Counted from the first letter of the stretch, positions 23,532 through 35,777 are shown. The stretch: DNA of 64,000 nt from Trichobilharzia regenti (GCA_944472135.2 OX235264.1:122541809-122605808); one strand, 5' to 3'. Numbers and translations: made by a program. The notes: generated by a model not told the origin, from the letters alone.

Positions 23532-24255
23532 TTTAGTTCCTAGAGAAATAAAGGGCTTTAACTGCACGTCTTTATTGCGTCCGGTTCTCTGCCGATGTTT
23601 TCACCTGGCTCTACGTCTGCCCGCATGCTTTACCTCATCCACGTCACCATAGCACTAACGAACAAGTCGCCGCTTCCCGTTCAGGGTCCACTCGAGTGAC
23701 GGTCTGGCGTATGATGTCACTTATTTGATGGTTTGTTTTCCCAGAGTATGACCGATCCATCTGCATTTTTTTCCTGCATATTTTTTGAACAGTCGGCTCA
23801 TGGTTGGTTCGCTTTCAGAGATCCTTGTTGCTCATCTTTCCTGGCCGGACATTTGATTTTGAGTACTTAGCAAAGACAGTTGTTGATGAAGCTCTTTAGT
23901 CTGCACGAAGTGCCCTCCATGATGCGTCAAGTCTCTGATCCGTATAACCAGTATCACTGACTTCATATTAGAGTTGAAACTTCGGATCTCATTTTTCATG
24001 CTGAGTGCTTTTGATCTTTGCACAGACTTGAGATTAATGAAAACTTGTTTTGATTTCCTGATTCTCGCTTTGATATCCTCATCAGTTCTGCCCGTCTGTA
24101 GATAAGAGAATGCTTCCCAGGTGGGTAGGTCAGCGAATGAAGTTATTTCCTTCAGGTTCCTCCCATTTATGCTGATTGTTGTCTGTTGTTGTTGCTGTTG
24201 GTCAGGAATCATCATCACCTCTGTTTTCTATATTTTCACCTGAAGTCCCATATTT
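23532..24255 (-). mobile_element. RTE-like LINE copy
   Basis: The 3' end at about 23535 shows the reverse complement of 'tcctagagaaataaagg'-like UTR. The frame 23832-24218 keeps NGRNLKEITSFADLPTWEAF, then TDEDIKARIRKSKQVFINLK and the downstream IRDLTHHGGHF block, typical of the segment between RT and C-terminus. 5'-truncated and inactive. Confidence 0.7.
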
Positions 24256-24499
24256 GATGTCCTATCTTCGTATTAATAACAATAAACTAGAATTTACAAA
24301 ATCTCAGCTAGACTATGTTACACTTTAAGCACCACTAAATACAAATGAGGTGTGACCGCACTGATGACCTTGAAACGCTTCCCAAGCAAGTTAGTGGAAC
24401 CTGTCAAGTAATGCTGTCATCATCAATAAAATATGCTCATTCAAAATTTCAGGTTATTAAATGAAATATTTGGAAAGTTTCAGCTAACGTTTTGGAAAG

Positions 24500-24660
24500 A
24501 TTAAGTTAGGCTTTAAGCCAAGGACAAGTTAGGATTAGGTTAACTTAATAAAGGCGACATAAGGGTTGGTTCGAGTTAGATTACAGTTAGTTTAGGGATA
24601 TTTTCCCCTTTAGGGTTAGGTTCAGGAAAGATCAGGGTTATTGTTCGGGTTAGAAGACCT
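24500..24660 (+). repeat. degenerate TTAGGG-like region
   Basis: Multiple scattered hexamers close to TTAGGG or GGGTTAG occur in this stretch (for example near 24590-24625 and 24640-24655). The schistosome telomere repeat is TTAGGG; this is too worn to be a telomere and may be coincidental. Confidence 0.35.
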
Positions 24661-24692
24661 AGATAATTACATGCATAAAATGTGGTTAAATT

Positions 24693-24706
24693 ACTCTGTT
24701 GATATA
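24693..24706. repeat. 14-bp target-site duplication, left copy
   Basis: actctgttgatata is repeated exactly at 24899-24912. Confidence 0.85.
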
Positions 24707-24898
24707 AGAGAAGAACTTGTTCTCTGTGGTAGAGTATAACTGCATTGCGGATACAATTTATTTTGATTAGGTCTCACAGTGTTATACAGTGGTATTTTGC
24801 TGATGACGACATTTCGAGAACAATTTATTTCCTAGTAAATATTACTGTATTACACTATGAGACTTTATCAAAATAAATTTTACCCACAATGTAATTCT
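24707..24898. mobile_element. 192-bp mini-PLE (two inverted termini only)
   Basis: It consists of two short inverted copies of the PLE terminus found at 16.3 and 19.3 kb (gtagagtataact... tctcacagtg ... and the reverse on the right) with no coding sequence. Exact 14-bp duplications bound it, so it inserted as a unit. Confidence 0.82.
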
Positions 24899-24912
24899 AC
24901 TCTGTTGATATA
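24899..24912. repeat. 14-bp target-site duplication, right copy
   Basis: Exact repeat of 24693-24706. Confidence 0.85.
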
Positions 24913-25164
24913 CTCTGTAATACTTTTATACAGCTTTTATGCATTCCTTTCATGAATCTATGTATTTCATACACAAAAATGCCTCCTTCACGTGATTGGC
25001 GCGTTCGAAGTCGTTGACTGATTGGTAGTTGGTGGTGCTTACAGTTTAACTTTGCTTGTATAATATATTTAAAGCTACTATAGTCAAAAAAATCTATAAG
25101 CGAAAAGAGGAAACACGACTTTAAAAGGAAAGGGTATGCGAACAACTCGACGGAGGGGTGGGGG

Positions 25165-25264
25165 AGTAGGTGGGGTGAAAATGTTGGCAGAGAACCGAAC
25201 TCAATGTAGACGCACGGCTGAAGCCCTATGTTCCTCTAGGAACTAAAGGATACAATAATAATAT
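25165..25264 (+). mobile_element. very short RTE-like 3' end
   Basis: Only the last ~100 bases of the LINE are present: the CVVEAL-like coding end, the block GAAGCCCTATGTTCCTCTAG, and an (AAT)n tail. It is a severely 5'-truncated insertion and shows the cleanest 3' end of the family. Confidence 0.75.
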
Positions 25265-25785
25265 CATAGTTCTTCAGCTTGAGATAATTTTCACCTTCTC
25301 AAGTGAATAAATTGGCAAATTATTTGATCTGAATAACGTATAAATGAATTGTACTCCTTAGCCATCCACTGCTTTTTGAAATTATGAAGGACAAACTGTC
25401 GTCTATGTCTACTCCAATATGTACACAGCAGTTCAACTGCTCCTGCTGAGCTAACTAGAAATATTGCACTATGTTCATCCATTTAAAATGAGTTGAATAT
25501 CACTAATCTGTAGGGTTGCGTTAAGCAGTCACTGGTTCAATCAGCAGAGCAACAACTGACTGGCTCGTCGGCATGTGTTTCACTGTCGCAATATACTCAT
25601 TATTCAAACCCATTTACTAAGTGAATAGAAATCTACGAAAGACAATGTATGTGTTTCCGACGTCTTTGTACTACAGAAGCACTCTCCATATTGACACGAT
25701 CATTAATACTGTTTGTAGTTTTGGCTGAAGAAACGTCCTACCTGGCTAATTTACGAGTTTACTGTTCTAATCACTGTTAGTACCA
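25265..25785. other. unassigned DNA
   Basis: No gene or repeat was recognised. Confidence 0.4.
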
Positions 25786-27205
25786 TCAGCATTGAAAATG
25801 AATCCAGAGATAATAGGTGACTTGATGACGCCATTATTGGAGACGGTGTAGAAAGAGGGCAAGGTACCTGTTGACTGGAAGAAAGGCTACCTATTTAAAC
25901 TGCCAAAGAAAGGAGACTTAAACCAATGCGAGAAGTGGAGCAAAAATTATGCTCCTTCTCTCCATTCCAAGCAAAATACTAATCCACATCATCCTGGAGA
26001 GAATCAAACAAGCCAACATGGATGAAAAACTTCGAGCGGAACAGGCTGGATTCAGAAGAAAAAAGTCATGTATTGATCAAATCGCTACACCATAAATCAT
26101 CATTGAACAAAGCTTGGACTGGCAGTAACTTCTCTATTTCAACTTCTTGGACTTTGAAAAGGGCTTCGACAGCGTCGATTGAGAGGTGATTTGGCAAATA
26201 CTTCGCTACTACAGGGTGTCACCGACAATTATACATCTCATCCAACAGTTGTACGACAATGCTGCATACTAAGTATTCTAGAAGGAGAAACTTAAGGAAT
26301 ATTTCGAAGTGAGGACGGAAGTGAAGAAAGCCTGTCTACTACCGCTAATGATTTAACTGATTGCAGTTGATTGGATAATTTGACAGACAGCGGGCAATGA
26401 GCAAAGAGGCATAAAAGGGCCCCTCACGAAAAACTTGTGGGATCTGGACTTCGCCGGTGATATATGTCTGATTTCCCACAAACTGGAAGATATGCAAGTG
26501 AAAAGCAACAAATTGGCAGAAGAAGCATCCAGAGAAGATAAGATTTCGGCTGAACATAGAGAAAACAGAGGTGATGAAGGTTCCTGGCCAATACCACCAA
26601 TGACAACAACATCAGCAACAGACAACAATCAGCATAAATGGGAGGGACGTGAAAGTATAAAATTCTGTCATCTACCTGGGAAGCATCGTTTCAACTACAT
26701 GCGGAACTGACGAGGATATCAAAGCTAGAATTGGAAAAGCAAGACAAGCTTTCATTACTCTCAAGAGACTTGACGCCTGATGAAGAGCACCTCAAAGAAA
26801 ATTCAGACCTTCATCAACAGCTGTCTTCGCTCAATACTCAAGATCAGATGGCCAGGCAGAAAAGATCAGCAATAGGAATCTCTGGGAACGAATCAACCAA
26901 CCAGGAACCGATTTTGAAACAAATAGGCAGGAAGAAATGGAGGTGGATTGAATTGGCCATACACTGAGGAAACCATCAAGTGAGCGATATCACTAGACAA
27001 GCCATTACTCCAGTGGAATCCGATAGGGAAGCGGCGAGATGGTCGTCAGTGTGAGGGTGACTTGGGGGAGGTCGTGTGAAGAGGAGATTGTAAGCATGTG
27101 GGCAGACTTGGAGCGGGGTGAAAATGTTGGCAGAGAACCGAACTCAATGTAGACGCGTGGCTGAAGCCGTATGTTCATCCAGGAATTAAACGAAAACATA
27201 ATAAT
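25786..27205 (+). mobile_element. long RTE-like LINE copy
   Basis: One of the longest copies. It begins ahead of the RT core (KVPVDWKKGYLFKLPKKGDL near 25860-25920), passes motif A (FLDFEKGFDSVD near 26140-26180), motif B (worn) and a catalytic motif near LDFAGDICLISHKLEDMQ (26435-26500), where FADD has become FAGD. Then come NGRDVKV..., the ARIGKARQAFITLK block, RKWRWIELAI and a C-terminal TWGRSCEEE-like block, with a short UTR and AT-rich tail. Frame breaks throughout make it inactive. Confidence 0.75.
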
Positions 27206-27249
27206 TATTATATATTTAGTAACATATTTGGTGATTAACTGGAAAGCTG

Positions 27250-27860
27250 AAGAAGCAGAGGGGATTGGACTCCAGGTTATTATAGAGAATATCGAGGTGG
27301 TGAAGATAACCAACCAGTAACAACAGCAACCATGAGAAAGGTGAGATACGCCTTCGTCAAGCTGAAATTATTCTTAAAATCTTCTTCACTCAGTAGCGGA
27401 AGCAGCATGTTTCAGATTTCCGAAACTGATATGAAGCCAGTTAGTTCTTTTGTATGGGTTAGAAACTTAGCGTGTCACGAAAAGAATTTCCAACAGGTTG
27501 CTGACTTTTATCAGTAGCTGCCTTCGTGGGCTGAAGATCACATGGCCAGCCAGATATAAAGAATTAGCAACAATAAACCTAGCTCTCAAAAAAAGAAGGT
27601 GGAGGTGGATCGGGTATGCTCTAAGGAGTCCGTTGAATGACATCGCGCACCATGCAGGCTGTTGCTAGAGTGAATCATAGGGTAAGCGACGAGTTGTTGG
27701 TCGGTGCTTGGGTAACACAGAGGAGATCGTGTGAGGAGGAGGCGATGGGAGATTATTGGCAATCATGGATTCACCTGAAGATGACAGCAGAAAATAGAAC
27801 AGAGTGGAGATGCGTTGTTGAAGCCGTATACTCCACTCGTAACCCTAAGGAATACTAATA
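27250..27860 (+). mobile_element. RTE-like LINE copy, 3' half
   Basis: The segment runs from the post-RT region to an intact C-terminus: frame 27637-27858 carries TQRRSCEEEAMGDYWQSW and RTEWRCVVEAVYSTRNPKEY. It is the clearest C-terminal end of this subfamily and ends near 27860 in AATA. Confidence 0.72.
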
Positions 27861-28420
27861 GTTGCAAACTGCAAACTCCAGAATTGCTTAGCATTCACCT
27901 AATTTCTGATTATGTAACCATCCAATTATGTTATCTTACTGGTACGAGTACTTGAGGCATATTTTTAATTAGCTTTGAAATGAGCTTATTGAATGTCATC
28001 AGTATCAGACACTATTCTATCGAATGATATGTCTTCGATAGCTATTTTGCTTAAAGATAAGGAATATGTATATGCCATTGTCTGTAGTATACTCTAAAAA
28101 TATGTAGAAGTTAAAATGGGTTGCACATAAGCTAAAGAGCCCCTCGAGTGAAATCTCACGACAGATCATGTCTTTAAGAAAACCCAAATGAAAAATGGCA
28201 AGTTGTGCGTCCAGTGGTGAAATGGAAGCGGTAATATGGAAAGGAACGAAAGGCTTTGGTAAATCGCAGGACCAGCTGACGTTTTCACACAGAATGAGAA
28301 AAAGTGGAAGTGTACTACTGAAGAAGCCCTGTATCGCACTCAGAACCCAAGCAAACGATCATAATACTAATCATACTTTCTGATCACTCCAAGCAATTTA
28401 AAAAAAGCTAAAATATTTTC
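27861..28420. other. unassigned DNA, possible worn RTE tail
   Basis: 28195-28345 weakly resembles the RTE C-terminal region (a CVTEEALYRTQN-like stretch by eye). Nothing else was recognised. Confidence 0.3.
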
Positions 28421-28424
28421 CATT

Positions 28425-29990
28425 GCATTATGGGTAAAATTTATTTATTGCAAAACTAGTAATGATAACATAAATAAGAGAGAATATAAGTTATCTACTG
28501 CTATACCATATAAGGAGGAGAGGACATCTGAGACTCTACGTAGGATAATTAATAAAGCAGGATTGGAGTGGTGGCATTTCCACCGACATACAGACTCAGG
28601 TAGGAAAAATGATGTACGTGAATTGAATTGAAATAAAATTCCAAGATTATTTATTATCCTCCTCTGATTTCAATAACTGGTGGTAATAATGTCTTCCATG
28701 CATATCTCTGGTATTTGCATTGAGTCACTTCTGTTGCATGTGTTGTGCTGGGTGAGTAGATTCGATGAACCAGGCAGGATTCAGCAATCAATCTTTCTCT
28801 TCCCTCTACATACATAGATTACTTCTTAGAATTTTAGCCATCTCCTTCCCACCCTATTGTGTGATTGTGTGTGAGTGCATCCAGTGAGATGTAGGGCTGA
28901 GCTTTTTCCTAAATTACTTACCTTTGTGGGTGTGGTCAGCCATTCGTAACTTAACTAAATCCTTATGTTCTGATGATCCGGTCTACCCCCGACCTACTAG
29001 TTTGACCTACGTAGTTAACTGAACAGTCATTGCACGTTATTTTGTAAATTATATTATTTTGTGTAATTGGTTCCACCGGGTCTTTTAGCCTGCGTAGGAT
29101 TGTCAACAAGGTAGGAATTAGGGGTGGTATTCAAACCTGAAAACTGACTCAGAGACAAGCTCTGTAGGTTAAAGGGCCTTGTTTTGGTTGACCCAGTTAA
29201 ACGAAATAATGTAATTTATAAAACACCTTGCAATGACTGTGAGTGAAGTCAACTTACTACATGTGCGTCGGTGGCACAGTGGTTAGGACTCTCGCCGACT
29301 ATGCATATGGTCCGGGGTTCGAGCCCACGCCGACGCACACCTGATATCTATGGTCGGCCTGCGAATTTTGGGCTACCGATATCCACGCTGAAAATTCCAC
29401 ACTTGTCGCAAAATTACGGTGTGGAATCAAGCTGTAATCAAAAATAAATAAAATAAATGAACTAACATTTCGGGCGTGGTAGTCCGATTGTTTGTGAGAA
29501 GATAAGAATTTAGTCACTAAGGTTATAATGGTTGAACCCACTCGAGAAGAGAAGAAGTTTAGAAAAAAGCTCAGCACTATACTACAGTGCATGCATTAAA
29601 AACGCACGATCAAAAATTGTACGATGAGAAAGAGAGGGTTAAAATTCTAGGAAATAGTATTGGTAGGTGGAGAGAGAGAGAGGGGTTGATTACTGAATCC
29701 TTATTCATCGAGTCTACACCCAACACGTGCAACAGGAATGACACATCAGTGAGATCCTCAATATGAAAAAAATAATACTACCAATCAAGTCAAGTGATGA
29801 CAAATAATGGGATTGTATAATCGAAGCTGGAAGGTTGTGTAAGAAATGATGCCTTGATACGACTACTAGGAGTAGCAATGATAAAATATGCTGGAAACGT
29901 TGTCATCAGTAAATATTACCGTATAACACTGTGAAACTTAATCGAAATACATTTGATGCATTAAGGAATTATACTCTACCACAATGTACA
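28425..29990. mobile_element. head-to-head PLE, older copy, with nested SINE
   Basis: The left half (28611-29130) is the minus-oriented PLE end seen at 19.5-20.0 kb, and the right half (29150-29985) runs in the opposite sense. The plus side retains a YKTPCNDCE-like stretch near 29215-29245. It is more diverged than the 19.3 kb locus. A SINE at 29263-29460 interrupts the right half just where the endonuclease YIG motif should be. Confidence 0.75.
29263..29460 (+). mobile_element. tRNA-headed SINE, LINE-tailed type (copy 3)
   Basis: GTGCGTCGGTGGCACAGTGG head, B box GGTTCGAGCCC, tail GAATCAAGCTGTAATC and an A-rich end. PLE sequence continues on either side, so it is a younger insertion. Confidence 0.87.
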
Positions 29991-30515
29991 GCTCTTTTTT
30001 CAGATAAAATATTTATTTTTGGTACTTTTTAGATGCAGTGAAATACTGAATTATCTTCAATTAAAATATTTGCTGAAGATCAAAATTTTGGTAAAACATT
30101 TTTGTGTAAATTATTATACTGAATAAATTAGTGGCTTTCACTTGTTGGAATGTTAGTTGCGAATATCGATCATTAGCTCTAGATATATTTGTTCATATAG
30201 AAATTTAGTAAATGTACAATATAAAAATGGAAATCAATAGTGATCTGGTTGTGTTCTGTGAACTAGTTGATTTAACTGCAAAGTTTCCATTGGCCTTCTG
30301 GAAAATATCTTCAGTGTAAAACTCAGTATTAAGTAAAGCTGTTTAAATTCCCTATAACACTGTATCTCCTTAAGCTATTGTTCGAGTTGGTTGTCGGTTT
30401 GCATTCATAATTTTTATTGACTTGGAGTTTGAACTTTCATGTGAAGTGAATTATTCTTTATTAGTTAGTAAATTTGATTTATAGATATTTGTTCTTGTCA
30501 ATTGCTGGTTCGTCT
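29991..30515. other. unassigned AT-rich DNA
   Basis: No feature was recognised. Confidence 0.4.
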
Positions 30516-30517
30516 GA

Positions 30518-31030
30518 GTGCCAGGTAGGCTTCTAGAAATTCCCTATTACTTTTGGTTTGACGAGGTAGTGAAGTCACATCGAGTGAGGCGATCGTTGGG
30601 AAATGTGATACCCATGCATCCATTGGTTTGTTTTGGTTTATCCTGGTTATTATTTTTTCTTCGTGGTGTTTTTTTGTTTGATTTTTATTCCTTATTTTTT
30701 GTAATTTTTACCATACAAAAAAAAAACAAAAAAAAAAAATGCAAGCCCTTCAAACAAACCCTTACGATGGACAACGTTCAAATATTAGACAAAGGAAATA
30801 ACAAGAATGCTAGGGAATTTTTAGAAGCTTGGCATTCCAGTGAATCATCAATCAATAGACACATCGAGATAGACAAACTTTATCAACCAATAAGAAAGAA
30901 ACTTCACAGACAAAGGGTCAAAGTTCATGTCACAGAAACAATCAGTTCCAACACAAGTAACCTAGAAGATGTGAAAACACACATAAACAACCAACCACGT
31001 CCAATGTCTCGCACCAGGAGAGATGAATAA
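30518..31030 (+). pseudogene. retroelement C-terminal remnant in a 170-codon frame
   Basis: The frame joins a hydrophobic, poly-T-derived first part (about residues 35-70, probably not real protein) to a convincing second part starting near 30765: NVQILDKGNNKNAREFLEAW, then SSINRHIEIDKLYQPIR. This resembles the tail that follows GIY-YIG domains in PLE-type or related retroelement proteins, by family memory only. Downstream (31080-31115) a CTGAAGATG...GGTGATGGAAGC hairpin resembles PLE 3' motifs. An A-rich tract at 30716-30740 lies in the middle of the frame. Confidence 0.45.
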
Positions 31031-31189
31031 TGGTGAAGTCGTAGAGAAATCTAAAAGCTCACTTCAAATTGAATTATGCGCTGAAGATGTCACCCAGTAA
31101 GGTGATGGAAGCTTCGCAAACTAACCATCCAGCTCAGAGAACAAAACCACATCAAAATGCATCTCTAGCCATCGCCTTCATCGATAGGC

Positions 31190-31625
31190 AGTATTAGTTG
31201 ACATAAGGTCAGGTTGGAAAAGAGTCACTGGTGGTCAAACCAAAACATGACTTCATAAGTCAATCAAATCTACGACAGCTAGTTTAAACCACGTAGACTG
31301 CTTGGCTGGCTGGGGTCCTCGGGACGGTAAACACCAATGAAAGCTGGAGGCAATAGGTGATATGACTGAAAACCGTTTTCAATGGCTAGCGCAGATGCAG
31401 CCGCTCTTTGACACTTATACTACCCAATATAACTATGCTGTTCTTCGATATTACTATTCCTTTTGTCTCATATCTCTGTTTACTTTCTCTATTCTGCATT
31501 TATTTTTTAATTTTCTCTCTTGCTTTTTGAGCTACATGGAGTGTGGTGACTCAAACGTCTGCACAGTCGTGCGGAGTTCTATGCTGAAACCAGTCATTCA
31601 GTGGAGTGTTTCCCCCTGGTAAAAA
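31190..31625 (+). mobile_element. 3' end of second LINE (LGHVLRM type)
   Basis: This matches the reverse complement of 10905-11290: TTGGAAAAGAGTCACTGGTG, a 'ggtcctcgggac' block, and a closing GAGCTACATGGAGTGTGG. Only the far 3' coding end and UTR remain. Confidence 0.62.
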
Positions 31626-33270
31626 TTTCCACATTCTCCCAAGCAAATTGGTGTCCATAATTGTCTATATGAATCAGTTTGAAAGAATATATATATTGTG
31701 TCTTTTCACACCTAATTTATGTTCTTGGATTCTGATTGGATGGAGGCTGTCGCTTTGATCAAAGTGAACCGATTTTAACATTTATTTTTTTAGGGGAAGG
31801 TATATATGTATTGGCAGAAGTTAGAGTTCACTGGGCTATCCCGTTGGCTGAATAGTCAGTGACAAATGCCAAGATCGTAAAAGGTGCTTAATCTGTTGAT
31901 GGTTTCAGAATACTATGTCTTACACGCTGGATACAGAAACTAACACAGAATATCAGGAAACAGAATAATATTGCGACTGTTTATCTGTCGAATGATTATG
32001 AAAAAGTTTTTGATCGTATTTCTTCAGCAGTCCCTCGTCAAACGCTGGGAACTTCTAGTGAAAAAAGGATCCGTCCATTTGCACACCACAACTGATAGAC
32101 CTAGATGCGACTTCTAATGGAAGAACCTCAGCCTACCGGTATTAGGCTGAAATGGAAAGCAAAATATCAGATTCGCCCGTAAGAGACTCTTCGCTGATCT
32201 ACTGGTCTTCTGTCTATGAAAAAGAAGAAGCTATGCACAACAACAGGCATACTCATATCACACCATTGAGCTCTCCGCCTCATCAACGACGACGCCCACA
32301 ATCTTGCTCACGATGAATTTTTATCTAGTTCTAGCTTTTCCTTGACTCTATGCAACGCAAACGCCATCTTCCTTGCAGAAACCAGCGTGATAACGTTACA
32401 CTGTTCGTGTGACTTTATGCCTCCTCAGTATGAACTGTCATTGCTATCATTTATCACTTATTCTGTCTCATCACTGGTAACGAGAATTATGCAGTCTTCA
32501 GGCGTTACTCTTTACCTCCATAACATTTGGAACCCCAGTCCGAGGCCGAAATAATTTTTTTTTCATTCGTCTCTTCCACAACTAATCCTTGTCCATATGA
32601 GCGCTGAATACTTCTTCGTCTGTATAAGCCTACCTTCGGCTTAAGCCTCCTTGGTGTATTGAATGTCATCTAGCGACTTTGATATCACTCATTCCTTTCA
32701 TAAATTGAGTAGACTTGCAACAACCTCGGAACTAGGCACGCGGAAAGTTTAACAGGATTTATACAATACAACAAGATACAAAAACAACAAGTGGACGGGA
32801 GGAATCTCAGCAACAACTTCAACTCATATATATGTATTTATAATCTTTACGCTTGTATACAGAGAGTACACCTAACTGTGTGGACGATGCTACCTTTGAA
32901 GAATTGCCGACCTTACAACAGTAAGTCAACAACCCCCCTCATTTTGACGATTCTAACTTGAGAAGTTGTCAAAGCGTCATTTCTCTGACCTACCCCACGA
33001 CAATGTCTTCCACTTTCAGTAGTGCTACGCCTATGATATCACGCCGGAGATGTTTTATGACTGCAAAGTATTATACATATATGTTAAGGAACTTAATCCT
33101 GAGTTCCTATTATTTCCGAAGATGCTCAAATCGACAATTATACTAAGAACAATATTGGCTTTAACTCCGAAACACAATGAATGACAAGAAATTGTATTCT
33201 CAGACAGTTAAAATCAATACCCTGTGTGTAAGTCTATAAACAAATGTTTTGCAAGAAATGTATGGTACTT
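31626..33270. other. mostly unassigned, with a possible RT fragment
   Basis: Positions 31965-32060 on the plus strand translate to TVYLSNDYEKVFDRISSAV, which resembles RT motif A of LINEs (YLDFxKAFDRISH). The rest, including the short frames at 32342-32554 and 32958-33146, has no recognisable content. Confidence 0.35.
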
Positions 33271-33780
33271 TTATTCGTAATCTTTTGTCTTCTTCCAACT
33301 TGTACATGATTGAATCACTAGCGCCTTCAATTTGCCTGCCAGTGGGGACAAAAGCCAATGAACAAATGTTCAATGTTCACAATCAGTGACAATATCTGAC
33401 CAACCAAGAGACAGCAGTCGGTAATTTACTCCACGAATAATAATGATATTCATGTAGTCAATCAAAACCTGAAAGCCGTTTATTTCTGTAATTCAGTTGA
33501 ATAATCACCTTTACTTCTATGACACTCTTACACGCAGTTGGTTGATCACCACTAAAATCACCATTAACTTTCATTTGAAATTATCGATACTGGTGAAATC
33601 ACAGCGTAAGACAGATGGATTCATGGACAGCCACCAGGTGTCATCTACACCTTCATGACATTTTTCAGCATATTCTGCATTCTATAGGCGTTTCAACTGT
33701 AGATCAACAACAGGACCATAATAATTTGTATTCATTTGACACTGCATTTCATCAGTGAATGGACTTACAAGAAAACGAAT
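33271..33780. other. unassigned DNA
   Basis: No feature was recognised. Confidence 0.4.
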
Positions 33781-33784
33781 TTAA

Positions 33785-34110
33785 ACAATATTCGTATTAG
33801 GATGTCAAGCCGTAGAGCAAGTTTAGTACGCTCTAGTGGTTCAGTTGTGATTCCTTGTCAATCTTTACGTTCAGTTGGTTAAGATGTTTTTCTCACTGTG
33901 GATGATGACACAGGCGACAATAACTGACTAATACGAGATGGTGAACTTAGTGGTGTAGCAGCTGTTGTTTTTATTCAGTGTGAAGAGGACATTTTATTCG
34001 TATAATCACCACCACTGCTGTGTTTTGTAATTACAACCAGTTCAGCATTAACATCTGTTGATGAATTGGCTGTACGTGGATTGTTTTCATCGGTTGCCTC
34101 ATCATGATCC
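33785..34110 (-). pseudogene. possible host pseudogene exon (Ser/Thr-rich)
   Basis: Minus-strand translation gives a continuous non-repetitive reading: DHDEATDENNPRTANSSTDV, then ITKHSSGGDYTNKMSSS, TTAATPLSSPSRISQLLSPV and TTEPLERTKLAL, interrupted by three in-frame stops (TGA, TAA, TGA), each one C-to-T step from a sense codon. I do not recognise the protein. It may be a decayed exon of a low-complexity host protein or an unrecognised repeat. Confidence 0.35.
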
Positions 34111-34204
34111 GGTGAAGACAACTGTTAATGATCCTGATCACAAATATCTACTTAATCGTCAAGTATATGCGATCGAGCTCTTCATTTTCCACCTCTTTAG
34201 TAAT

Positions 34205-35580
34205 AGTAGTATGGGCAAGGTACCTGCGGATTGGAAGAAAGGGTACTTATTCAAACTGCAAAGAAAGAGACCTAAGTCAATGCAAGAACTGGCGCCACAT
34301 TATGCTCCTATCCATCCTGGATGAAAAACGTTGACAGGAACAGGCTGGGTTCAGAAGGAACAAGTCATGCAACGATCAAATCGCAACACTGCGGATCATC
34401 AGTGCACAGCGCTTGAAATGGTAGTCAGCTGTCCATCTCACCTTCATTGACTTTGAAAAGACCTTCGATATCGAGCGCAGTGTCTATCAATAGGTGATTT
34501 GGAAACTAATTCGCTGCTACCACCAAGAGGTGCCGCAGATAATTACACATATCATCCAACATTTGTAGGAAAATGTTGTATACCAAGTTAGGCAAGCTGC
34601 ATGCCTACTACTATCTTGAATGATTTTCGTGATTTCGGTAGACCCGATAATGCGACAGACAGTGAACTGGGCGACTGGAAGACACAAAATCATCGGGGAT
34701 GTTGACTTCGCCGATGATACATGTCTGATTTTACACTAACTGGAAGATATGTAAGCGAAAAGCAAGAAGTTGTCAGGAGAAGAATCTAGAGAACATAGGC
34801 CTTCAGGTAAACCATAGGGAAGACAGAGATTATGAAGATTTCTGGCCAATATCAACAGCAACAACAACATACAACAGCCAGCATAAATGGGAAATATCTG
34901 ATAGAAACAACCTACTTCAGCTACCCACCTACCTGTGTGGGGAGCATCGTTTCAGATACAGGCGGATCGAACTGATTAGGATATTAAAGTGTGAGTTATC
35001 GGGAAACTAAGGCAAGCTTTCATTGCTCTCAAGTCTGTGTGGAGCTCAACAGCACTCAGCGTGAAAAATATGACCCGAATTTTTAACTCTAATATGAAGT
35101 GAGCGCTATTTATCAAACGTATCAGAGACTTGTAGCATTAGGGAGGACACTTCAAAAAACCACAGACCTTCATCAACAGCTGTCTTCTTTCAATACTCAA
35201 AATCAGATGGCTGGCCAGAATAGATCATCGATAGTGAGGGATCTCTAGGAGCAAGCTAACCCAGCAGAAACCAATTGTGCACCAAATGGCAGGAATAAAT
35301 GGAGGTGGATTGGTTATACTCTCAGAAAACAAACCATCAAGTAGCATCCACCACACTTTGGCCCATTGCTCGAGTGGAACTCGAATGAGAAACGACGAGT
35401 TGGTTTTTCTTCACTGCGGGAGTGACATGGAGGAGGTCATTTGAAGAGGATATGAGATCATGTGAGCAGACGTGGAACCATGTGAAAACGTTGGTGGACA
35501 GCCAAACGTAATGAAGATATCAGGCTGAAAACCTGTATTTCTATGATAATTAAAGGAAAGAATAATGATAGTAGTAATAG
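34205..35580 (+). mobile_element. long RTE-like LINE copy
   Basis: It starts within the pre-RT block (GKVPADWKKGYLFKLQRKRP), continues through motif A remnants (FIDFEKTFDIERSVYQ) near 34450, a catalytic region VDFADDTCLILH at about 34700-34735 with FADD intact, and then the post-RT and C-terminal blocks. The 3' end has an AATGATAGTAGTAATAG-like tail. The frame is broken many times. Confidence 0.73.
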
Positions 35581-35763
35581 AAGTAGTAGTATATCATTTA
35601 GACATTTCATTGTGGATTTCTAAAGGAGGTTTTATACCTTTACTTTAATAAGTAATCTCTTATAAAGTTGTGGAATGATAACTGAACGCTGCAGCTTAGC
35701 CTTCTTCTTCTTCACAGACTGAGACGTCGTCTAAGGCAGACCACTCAACAATGGCTTACCAAC
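35581..35763. other. unassigned DNA left of the compound PLE
   Basis: A CTT-rich stretch lies at 35700-35712. No other feature was recognised. Confidence 0.4.
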
Positions 35764-35777
35764 TGAAACCACAGGCT
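35764..35777. repeat. 14-bp target-site duplication, left copy
   Basis: tgaaaccacaggct is repeated exactly at 39544-39557, 3.77 kb away. Confidence 0.82.

Noticed and set aside
30518..30760. Hydrophobic first half of the 170-codon frame, resembling a membrane segment
   Set aside because: It is encoded by T-rich, low-complexity DNA next to an A-rich tract and is probably non-coding.
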